From Gammaproteobacteria bacterium (GTDB lineage: Bacteria; Pseudomonadota; Gammaproteobacteria; Steroidobacterales; Steroidobacteraceae): a stretch of 6,880 bases of DNA. The notes under the pieces are model-generated. The model ran no database searches, had not been told where the DNA came from, and saw only the letters and a list, made by a program, of their open reading frames with translations. The stretch lies in NCBI GenBank assembly GCA_030038645.1, contig JASHSR010000193.1, forward strand, positions 1-6,880. Reading direction: 5' to 3'. Position 1 is the first letter of the stretch. The number at the start of each line of letters is the position of its first letter. Of this stretch, positions 1-4,358 are shown in pieces. A program made the position numbers and the translations under genes.

Positions 1-936
1 CTCTCGCGCCGCCTTCCGGCTCCGCTCGCCGCGATGATGAGCTTGGCGTCACGCGCGCCGCCCGGCGCACGGCGACAAAGACGCCGGGACGGAGTCGCCG
101 CGGGTGAGCGGCGAGGACGGGTCGCGCTGCTGGCTGGCTGCGCACAGTCGCAGATCGATCCGCAGGCGCACGCGGCTTCCGTGCGCCTGCTCGAGCGAGC
201 AGGATTCGATGTCGTCACCGTCGAGGGATGCTGCGGAGCGCTCGTGCACCATCTCGGCCGGGCGGGGCAGAGCCATGCGCTCGCGGCGCGCCTCCTCGAG
301 CGGATCGAGTCCGAGCGCCGCCGCGGGGCGCTCGACGCCGTCATCGTGACGGCCTCGGGGTGCGGCACTCATCTGAAGGATTACGGCTATCTCTTTCGCA
401 ACGACGTGCAGCTCGCCCGCGCCGCAGCGGCGGTTAGCGGCATCACGCGCGACATCACCGAGTGGCTGTACGAGCAGGCGCGCGCGCCGGGTACGCCGGG
501 CGCTCCGTCTTCCGCGGCGGCCGGCCTCACCGTCGCCTATCACTCGGCGTGCTCGATGCAGCACGGCCAGAAGCTCGATCGCATCCCGCAGCTCCTCCTC
601 GAGCGTGCGGGGTTCAAGGTCGAGGAGATTCCGGAAGGTCATCTGTGCTGCGGATCCGCGGGGACCTACAACATCCTGCAGCCGCGGATTGCCGCGCAGC
701 TGCGGGACCGCAAGCTCGAGAACATCCGCCGCACGTCCGCTCGCGTCGTGGCGACGGGCAACGTCGGCTGCATCGTACAGCTCTCGGGCGCGCCGGATCT
801 GAAGGTGGTGCACACCGCGGAGCTCCTCGACTGGGCGCAGGGGGGACCCGAGCCTCCGGGACTGCGCGAGGCCGCGGCGATGCCCGAGCCTGCGGCGATG
901 CCCGAGCCTCGCCGGAGCCCCGAGCCTCCCGGATAG
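1..936 (+). CDS. glcF: Glycolate oxidase iron-sulfur subunit GlcF, 5' truncated by the window edge
   Basis: GlcF works with the flavin subunits GlcD and GlcE to oxidise glycolate to glyoxylate and pass electrons to the membrane quinone pool. The reading frame is open from base 1, so the N-terminal part with the two ferredoxin-type 4Fe-4S clusters lies left of the window; the first Met (base 34) is internal. Both cysteine-rich CCG domains are complete. The first has Cys at 139-141, the pair GCCG at 229-234 and Cys in ASGCG at 361-363. The second has Cys at 550-552, HLCCGSAGTYN with the pair at 646-651, and Cys in GNVGC at 769-771. The pattern closely follows E. coli GlcF (about 407 residues; remembered, not aligned). 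After the conserved end (TAELLDWA, about base 837) comes a Pro/Glu/Ala tail of roughly 30 residues with tandem repeats, which is unusual. A related CCG-domain subunit such as GlpC or LutA/LldE is less likely, because the CCG motifs fit GlcF best. Confidence 0.9.
   Translation, partial: LSRRLPAPLAAMMSLASRAPPGARRQRRRDGVAAGERRGRVALLAGCAQSQIDPQAHAASVRLLERAGFDVVTVEGCCGALVHHLGRAGQSHALAARLLERIESERRRGALDAVIVTASGCGTHLKDYGYLFRNDVQLARAAAAVSGITRDITEWLYEQARAPGTPGAPSSAAAGLTVAYHSACSMQHGQKLDRIPQLLLERAGFKVEEIPEGHLCCGSAGTYNILQPRIAAQLRDRKLENIRRTSARVVATGNVGCIVQLSGAPDLKVVHTAELLDWAQGGPEPPGLREAAAMPEPAAMPEPRRSPEPPG
874..927 (+). repeat. 18-bp tandem repeat in the 3' end of glcF
   Basis: The unit GCGGCGATGCCCGAGCCT occurs at 874-891 and again, identically, at 892-909. 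A diverged third copy at 910-927 keeps CCCGAGCCT at its end, and a further ACCCGAGCCT lies at 846-855. It encodes the tail repeat AAMPEP-AAMPEP-RRSPEP. The length is a multiple of three, so copy-number change would keep the frame. Confidence 0.85.
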
Positions 937-971
937 CCCGAGACCCTCAAGCAGCTTGGCAGCCGAGCGTC
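937..971. other. Convergent gap with a weak hairpin
   Basis: Only 35 bp separate the stops of glcF and the convergent hydrolase. GCTTGG (954-959) can pair with CCGAGC (963-968), with one T-G wobble and a 3-base loop. There is no T-tract on either strand, so an intrinsic terminator is poorly supported. Termination may be Rho-dependent or by read-through. Confidence 0.25.
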
Positions 972-2021
972 TCAGGCAGCGCGTGCGTACCGGATCGTTC
1001 CCCGATCGTCGGTGAGCCGCACGAGCCGGCCGGATCTCGCGAGATACTCGAGGTGCGCGATGGCCTCGCCGATCGCGAGAAACAGGTGGAAGCCCGTGAG
1101 CGTGCGCCTGAAAAGCACGCGCAGCGTCTCGCTCGCGGTGCGCGGCTCGCGGCAGGCCTCGAGCAGCCGGTCGAGGTGCCCGAGGTGATGATTGCGCAGC
1201 TCGAGCGCCCGCTCCCTCAGGCCGATGAAGGGACGGCCGTGCGAGGGCAGCACGAGCGTCGCCGGATCGAGCTCGGCGAGCCGCTCGAGCGATCTCAAAT
1301 AGGAGTCGAGCGGATTCACGTCCACGCTCCATCCGTTCGCGCTGACGTTCGGCGAGATCGCCGGCAGGATCTGATCCCCCGTGATGAGCACGCGCCGCGA
1401 CCGCTCGTGCAGGCAGAGATGTCCGATCGCGTGGCCGCCGGTCTCGATCCAGCGCCATGTCGCGCCCTCCCAGCGCGTCTCCTCGGCATCCCGCGGGTGA
1501 TGCGCGACCTGCGGCAGTCCGCTCACGACGGTCCGATAGCGATCGCCCGAGAGGCTCGCGCCGAAGCTGCCGAGGTCGGTCACCCCGTGTGAGTGAAAGA
1601 AGGCACAGCGCTCGGCGATCTGCTCGTCCGTCAGAGGCTCGAGAAGCCGCTGCATCTGCCGCTCGGTCGCCTGCGAGGTCCACACCGGAACGCCATGCCG
1701 CGCCTGCAGCCATGCGGCGAGGCCCGCATGATCGGGATGCAGATGCGTGAGGACGATGAGCCGCAGTGGCCGAGTCGCGAGCACCTGCCGCTCGAGCTGC
1801 TCCCAGGCGGCGCGGCCGACATCCGAGGCGAGCCCCGTGTCGACCAGCACGAATCCGTCGTCGTGGTCGAGCAGCCAGAGGTTGATGTGGTCGAGCTCCA
1901 TCGGCAGAGGAAACCGGACCCAGTGGACACCGTCCGACACTCGGGCGATCTCGCCGGGCGCCGGTGGAGGCACCTGAAGATAGGAGAGGGAAGCAGGGCT
2001 GAGGTCCGAGGCGGGGCGCAC
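972..2021 (-). CDS. MBL-fold metallo-hydrolase with C-terminal winged helix (glyoxalase II / LACTB2-like)
   Basis: A predicted cytoplasmic binuclear-metal hydrolase of 349 residues with no signal peptide. All expected metal ligands are visible: THLHPDH gives H93, H95, D97 and H98; GGHAIGH gives H197; TGDQ gives D216; PSHG gives H261. Residues about 290-345 match the small winged-helix domain (BLACT_WH) found at the end of LACTB2-like proteins. The substrate is unknown. Relatives hydrolyse thioesters, lactones or phosphodiesters, and human LACTB2 is an endoribonuclease. The start is a GTG at 2019-2021. An in-frame TAG only three codons upstream (2031-2033) rules out a longer form. No Shine-Dalgarno precedes it, but a TAGAAT box lies 6 bases upstream, which fits a leaderless message. 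The only near alternative is GTG codon 17 (1971-1973), which also lacks a Shine-Dalgarno. Family conservation begins at about residue 20 (PAPGEIARVSDGVHWVRF), so residues 1-17 are the uncertain part. It is divergent from the DUF1932 operon. Confidence 0.88.
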   Translation of the reverse strand: MRPASDLSPASLSYLQVPPPAPGEIARVSDGVHWVRFPLPMELDHINLWLLDHDDGFVLVDTGLASDVGRAAWEQLERQVLATRPLRLIVLTHLHPDHAGLAAWLQARHGVPVWTSQATERQMQRLLEPLTDEQIAERCAFFHSHGVTDLGSFGASLSGDRYRTVVSGLPQVAHHPRDAEETRWEGATWRWIETGGHAIGHLCLHERSRRVLITGDQILPAISPNVSANGWSVDVNPLDSYLRSLERLAELDPATLVLPSHGRPFIGLRERALELRNHHLGHLDRLLEACREPRTASETLRVLFRRTLTGFHLFLAIGEAIAHLEYLARSGRLVRLTDDRGTIRYARAA

Positions 2022-2027
2022 CGAGGT

Positions 2028-2033
2028 ATTCTA
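2028..2033 (-). promoter_or_regulatory. Candidate -10 box of the MBL hydrolase (leaderless promoter)
   Basis: On the minus strand this reads TAGAAT, 5 of 6 matches to TATAAT. Six bases follow before the GTG start, so transcription would begin at or very near the start codon. The -35 region (about 2050-2056, TTCGCC-like) matches poorly. That fits activator dependence, with the CAATATG repeat lying just upstream at about -40 to -53. Confidence 0.45.
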
Positions 2034-2060
2034 GCCTAGCGGGTCTGCCGGCGAAGGGCG

Positions 2061-2074
2061 CAATATGCAATATG
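2061..2074. repeat. Perfect tandem heptamer CAATATG x2
   Basis: CAATATG at 2061-2067 is immediately repeated at 2068-2074. It is an AT-rich island in very GC-rich DNA, in the middle of a divergent promoter region. If hydrolase transcription starts at 2021, the repeat sits at about -40 to -53, a usual place for an activator site or UP element. Confidence 0.6.
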
Positions 2075-2150
2075 GTGCCGCGCGGCGAGCGCCACCTGCT
2101 ACGCGCCATGTGCTGCGCGCCGCGCGCCGCACGGCGGGCGGTGAGCGGAC

Positions 2151-2157
2151 GGGGAGA
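2151..2157 (+). promoter_or_regulatory. Ribosome binding site of the 16-codon leader ORF
   Basis: GGGGAGA lies 7 bases before a GTG at 2165-2167. This is the best Shine-Dalgarno in the intergenic region, yet it serves a reading frame different from that of the DUF1932 gene, which argues that the short ORF is translated. Confidence 0.45.
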
Positions 2158-2164
2158 AACCAAA

Positions 2165-2215
2165 GTGAGCGTCTCAAACGAGTCCTTCGATTCGCCAGGC
2201 GAGCGCCGCTCATGA
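2165..2215 (+). CDS. Putative 16-residue leader peptide, coupled to the DUF1932 gene
   Basis: A GTG-started ORF encodes MSVSNESFDSPGERRS and ends in TGA at 2213-2215, overlapping the ATG at 2212 as ATGA. The ribosome site GGGGAGA is at 7-base spacing. The peptide has no hydrophobic segment, no run of one amino acid and no SecM-like or TnaC-like motif I can name. Its position suggests that ribosomes terminating here re-initiate on the downstream gene. It is not part of the DUF1932 protein, since it is in another frame. A chance ORF of this length is possible; the ribosome site plus exact overlap is the argument for it. Confidence 0.4.
   Translation: MSVSNESFDSPGERRS
2197..2203 (+). promoter_or_regulatory. 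Ribosome binding site of the DUF1932 gene
   Basis: AGGCGAG lies 8 bases before ATG 2212. It supports starting the dehydrogenase at 2212 (or at the adjacent ATG 2215) and not at the far upstream ATG 2065. The site falls inside the leader ORF. Confidence 0.45.
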
Positions 2216-3213
2216 TGCCGGCGATTCGGCGGATCGCGCTCATCGGCTTCGGCGAGGCCGGGGGCATTCTCGGGGAGGACCTCGCCCGAGCGGGACACGA
2301 GGTCGCCGTCTACGACATCTTGCTCGATGCGCCGGCGACGCGAGGCGCGATGCTCGCCAAGGCGAAGGCCGCGGGCGCGCGCGCCTGCGACAGCGCGCGC
2401 GAGGCCCTGGCGGGCGCGGAGCTCGTCATCTCTGCGGTCACGGCGTCGGCGGCGGCAGAGGTAGCGGTCGCGGCTGCCTCCGTTCTGCAGCGCGGGCAGC
2501 TCCTGCTCGACATCAATTCGGTCTCACCCGCGACGAAGCTCGCGAGCGCGCGAGCCCTCGCGCCGTGCGGCGCCGATTACGTCGAGGCCGCGGTGATGGC
2601 ACCGGTCCCGCCGCATCGGCTCGCGGTCCCCATGCTGCTCGGTGGACCGCGGGCGGCGGAGGCGGCCGAGGCGCTGCGCGCGCTCGGACTCGATGCCAAG
2701 GCGATCTCGGATCGGGTCGGAGTCGCCTCGGCGGTGAAGATGTGCCGCAGCATCGTGATCAAGGGACTCGAGGCGCTCGCCGTCGAGAGCCTATTTGCGG
2801 CGCGCCGCTTCGGCGCGGAGCAGGAGGTGCTCGCCTCGCTCGAGCGCACCTTCCCCGGCATGGGCTGGGAGGACGCGCTTCCGGACTATCTGGTGAGCCG
2901 CGTCGCGGAGCACGGCCGGCGGCGCGCGGCGGAAATGCGCGAAGTCGCGCTCACCCTTCGGGACGTGGGACTCGATCCCCTGATGGCGTCCGCCGCGGCC
3001 GAGCGTCAGGACTGGACCGTCGACGCGATGCGCGCGCACGGCATCGAATATCCGCGGGAGCGGAAATTCTCGTGGCGCCCGCTGGCCGACGCGTTGGCGG
3101 ACCACGCGGCGGCGAACCCCGCAACGGCGGAACACGCGTTGGTGGGCCACGCAGCGGCGGGCAGCACAGCGGCGGACGGTCGCGAGAGGCGGATCGACGG
3201 GAGCCGGCGATGA
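2212..3213 (+). CDS. NAD(P)-binding oxidoreductase with DUF1932 domain (6-phosphogluconate / 3-hydroxyisobutyrate dehydrogenase superfamily)
   Basis: A predicted cytoplasmic NAD(P)-dependent dehydrogenase of 333 residues. The N-terminus carries a Rossmann fold with IGFGEAG at residues 11-17. The middle has EAAVMAPVPPHRL (125-137), matching the substrate-loop region of the beta-hydroxyacid dehydrogenase family. K176 in GVASAVKMCRS occupies the place of the catalytic lysine of that family. Residues about 190-265 fit DUF1932, including TFPGMGWE and EHGRRRAAEM. The substrate is unknown, and true 3-hydroxyisobutyrate dehydrogenase activity should not be assumed. The start is the first of two adjacent ATGs, set by the AGGCGAG site and because conserved sequence begins at residue 6. 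Residues about 290-333 form an Ala-rich tail with a 15-residue repeat beyond the expected end of the fold (usual family length is about 300). The stop overlaps the next gene by ATGA, which implies translational coupling. Confidence 0.87.
   Translation: MMPAIRRIALIGFGEAGGILGEDLARAGHEVAVYDILLDAPATRGAMLAKAKAAGARACDSAREALAGAELVISAVTASAAAEVAVAAASVLQRGQLLLDINSVSPATKLASARALAPCGADYVEAAVMAPVPPHRLAVPMLLGGPRAAEAAEALRALGLDAKAISDRVGVASAVKMCRSIVIKGLEALAVESLFAARRFGAEQEVLASLERTFPGMGWEDALPDYLVSRVAEHGRRRAAEMREVALTLRDVGLDPLMASAAAERQDWTVDAMRAHGIEYPRERKFSWRPLADALADHAAANPATAEHALVGHAAAGSTAADGRERRIDGSRR
3090..3162 (+). repeat. Degenerate 45-bp tandem repeat in the 3' end of the DUF1932 gene
   Basis: CGCGTTGGCGGACCACGC at 3090-3107 returns as CGCGTTGGTGGGCCACGC at 3135-3152, and the following bases also match (GCGGCG / AGCGGC region). 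The period is 45 bp, or 15 codons: ALADHAAANPATAEH is followed by ALVGHAAAGSTAADG. It looks like an in-frame duplication that extended the C-terminus. Confidence 0.65.
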
Positions 3214-4226
3214 GCGGCGCGCCGCAAGCCATGACGGCGATCGAGATCAGCCAACCGGGCGCTCCGCAGGTTCTTCGCGCGGCGCGCAGGCCGGTGCCCG
3301 CGGTGGGGCGGGGCGAGGTACTCATCAAAGTCGCCGCGGCGGGCGTGAACAGACCGGACGTGATGCAGCGGAAGGGAGCCTATCCTCCGCCGGCCGGCGT
3401 CACCGACATTCCGGGTCTCGAGCTCGCGGGCGAGATCGTCGCAGTCGGCGCGGACGTGTCGTCGAGGATGATCGGCGAGACCGTTTGTGCGCTGGTGGCC
3501 GGCGGCGCATACGCGGAATACGCGGTCGTGCCTGCCGTGCAGTGTCTGCCCGTGCCGAAGTCCCTCACGGTCGAGGAAGCGGCCGTACTGCCCGAGACAT
3601 TCTTCACCGTCTATCTCAATGTCTTCGAGCGGGCGGCGCTCGCGCCCGGCGAGACGTTGCTCGTGCACGGCGGCGGGAGCGGGATCGGCACGACGGCGAT
3701 TCTGCTCGCCAAGGCGAACGGCTCGCGGGTGCTCGCGACCGCCGGCAGCGCGCGCAAGTGCGAGGCCTGCCTCGCGCTCGGGGCGGAGCGCGCCATCAAC
3801 TATCGGGAGGAGGATTTCGTCGCGGCAGTCCAAGGCGCGACCGCCGGAAAGGGTGCCGACGTCATTCTCGACATGGTGGGCGGCTCCTACGTCGGCCGCA
3901 ACGTCACGGCGGCGGCCGTCGAAGGCCGCATCGCCCTCATCGCGCTGCTCGGCGGACCGCGCGCCGAGGTCGATCTGCGCCCGATTCTCGTCAAGCGCTT
4001 GAGGCTCATGGGGGCGACGCTGCGGCCGCAGTCGATCGAGTCGAAGGGGCGGCTCGCGCAGGCGCTGCTCGCGCGGGTGTGGCCATGGCTCGATTCGGGG
4101 CGGTTGCGCGCGCCGCCCATTTACGCGCGCTTCCCGCTCGCCGAGGCCTGGCGCGCGCACGAGCTCATGGAGTCCGACGAGCACATCGGCAAGATCCTCC
4201 TCGAGGTGCGCGGATCCGGGCGGTAG
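3210..4226 (+). CDS. Zinc-independent NADPH:quinone oxidoreductase, PIG3 type
   Basis: A 338-residue member of the medium-chain dehydrogenase/reductase superfamily that should transfer hydride from NADPH to quinones or other activated carbonyls in the cytoplasm. The N-terminal GroES-like domain holds GVNRPDVMQRKGAYPPP (residues 45-61) and GLELAGEIVAVG (69-80). PETFFTVYLNVF (128-139) is typical of the PIG3 family. The cofactor-binding loop is HGGGSGIG (153-160), followed by INYREEDF (196-203) and DMVGG (221-225). The zinc-ligand cysteines of alcohol dehydrogenases are absent, as expected for this group. The start ATG 3210 overlaps the upstream stop as ATGA and has GGGAG (3199-3203) at 6-base spacing. 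An alternative ATG at 3231 lacks a ribosome site, although family similarity begins there (MTAIEISQPG). Coupling to the DUF1932 gene suggests that the two enzymes are made in fixed ratio and share a pathway. A hairpin follows 45 bp after the stop. Confidence 0.9.
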   Translation: MSGAPQAMTAIEISQPGAPQVLRAARRPVPAVGRGEVLIKVAAAGVNRPDVMQRKGAYPPPAGVTDIPGLELAGEIVAVGADVSSRMIGETVCALVAGGAYAEYAVVPAVQCLPVPKSLTVEEAAVLPETFFTVYLNVFERAALAPGETLLVHGGGSGIGTTAILLAKANGSRVLATAGSARKCEACLALGAERAINYREEDFVAAVQGATAGKGADVILDMVGGSYVGRNVTAAAVEGRIALIALLGGPRAEVDLRPILVKRLRLMGATLRPQSIESKGRLAQALLARVWPWLDSGRLRAPPIYARFPLAEAWRAHELMESDEHIGKILLEVRGSGR

Positions 4227-4271
4227 AGGTGCCGCACAGTTCGCGCGAGCCTGGGGGGTGTAAGATAAGTT

Positions 4272-4294
4272 GAGCCGGCTCGGGGAGCCGGCTC
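4272..4294 (+). terminator. Strong hairpin built from two copies of the palindrome GAGCCGGCTC
   Basis: GAGCCGGCTC (4272-4281), GGG, then GAGCCGGCTC again (4285-4294) give a perfect 10-bp stem with a 3-base loop, 45 bp after the quinone oxidoreductase stop. Each arm is itself a perfect palindrome, so two protein-binding half-sites are an alternative reading. No T-tract follows, so it would be a hairpin-only terminator or a pause site. Confidence 0.5.
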
Positions 4295-4296
4295 CG

Positions 4297-4326
4297 CTTC
4301 GAGGTATGTCACATAATCTTCGAGGT
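4297..4326 (+). promoter_or_regulatory. Candidate desaturase promoter/operator: CTTCGAGGT direct repeat around a -10-like CATAAT
   Basis: CTTCGAGGT at 4297-4305 recurs exactly at 4318-4326, a period of 21 bp, which is two DNA helical turns. Between them CATAAT (4312-4317) matches 5 of 6 bases of the -10 consensus. No good -35 lies 16-18 bp upstream. The arrangement suits a regulator contacting one face of the DNA across the promoter. A second, weaker -10-like TAAGAT is at 4261-4266. Confidence 0.4.
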
Positions 4327-4340
4327 CCACGCACTGGACC
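4324..4340 (+). promoter_or_regulatory. Inverted repeat GGTCCA-N5-TGGACC upstream of the desaturase ribosome site
   Basis: GGTCCA (4324-4329) and TGGACC (4335-4340) form a perfect 6-bp inverted repeat with a 5-base spacer. It lies between the candidate -10 and the ribosome site AGGGAG (4345-4350). It could be a dimer operator or a small leader hairpin that affects ribosome access. Confidence 0.4.
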
Positions 4341-4358
4341 GATCAGGGAGCCGTTCAG

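Larger units (their letters stand above)
2022..2211. promoter_or_regulatory. Divergent intergenic promoter region
   Basis: This stretch of about 190 bp separates the minus-strand hydrolase from the plus-strand DUF1932 operon. It contains the TAGAAT box of the hydrolase, a CTAGC-CTAGC direct repeat (2031-2040), the CAATATG tandem repeat (2061-2074), a perfect CCGCGCGG palindrome (2078-2085) and a small hairpin of CGCC (2125-2128) with GGCG (2133-2136). The leader ORF with its ribosome site follows. I find no convincing sigma-70 -35/-10 pair for the plus-strand operon; the AT-rich repeat is the only plausible melting region. An ATG at 2065 opens a frame into the DUF1932 gene, but its 49 extra residues are Arg-rich and do not look like a real N-terminus. 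Confidence 0.5.

Noticed and set aside
34..36. ATG 34 as the true glcF start, giving a protein lacking the ferredoxin domain
   Set aside because: The frame is open upstream to base 1 and the first residues look like the usual linker before the first CCG domain. Truncation by the window edge is the simpler reading.
462..1592. A plus-strand 376-codon frame running from glcF into the hydrolase
   Set aside because: It is out of frame with glcF and antisense to the hydrolase, with no domain. It is a compositional shadow.
2031..2040. CTAGCCTAGC as a regulator site
   Set aside because: It is only a 5-bp direct repeat that overlaps the proposed -10 box and stop codon, too short to support on its own.
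2065..2211. A 49-residue N-terminal extension of the DUF1932 protein from ATG 2065, with GAAGGG upstream
   Set aside because: The extension is Arg-rich and not typical of the family. Conserved sequence begins right after ATG 2212, which has its own ribosome site. The ATG also falls inside the CAATATG repeat.
49..2298. A 749-codon stop-free minus-strand frame across glcF, the hydrolase and the intergenic region
   Set aside because: It is antisense to glcF and in another frame over the hydrolase. The translation is Arg/Ala/Gly-rich with no recognisable domain, as expected where high GC removes stop codons.
4121..4330. A minus-strand 69-codon ORF starting in the 4227-4358 gap
   Set aside because: Most of it is antisense to the PIG3 gene, its translation shows no domain, and its upstream bases overlap the desaturase promoter elements.
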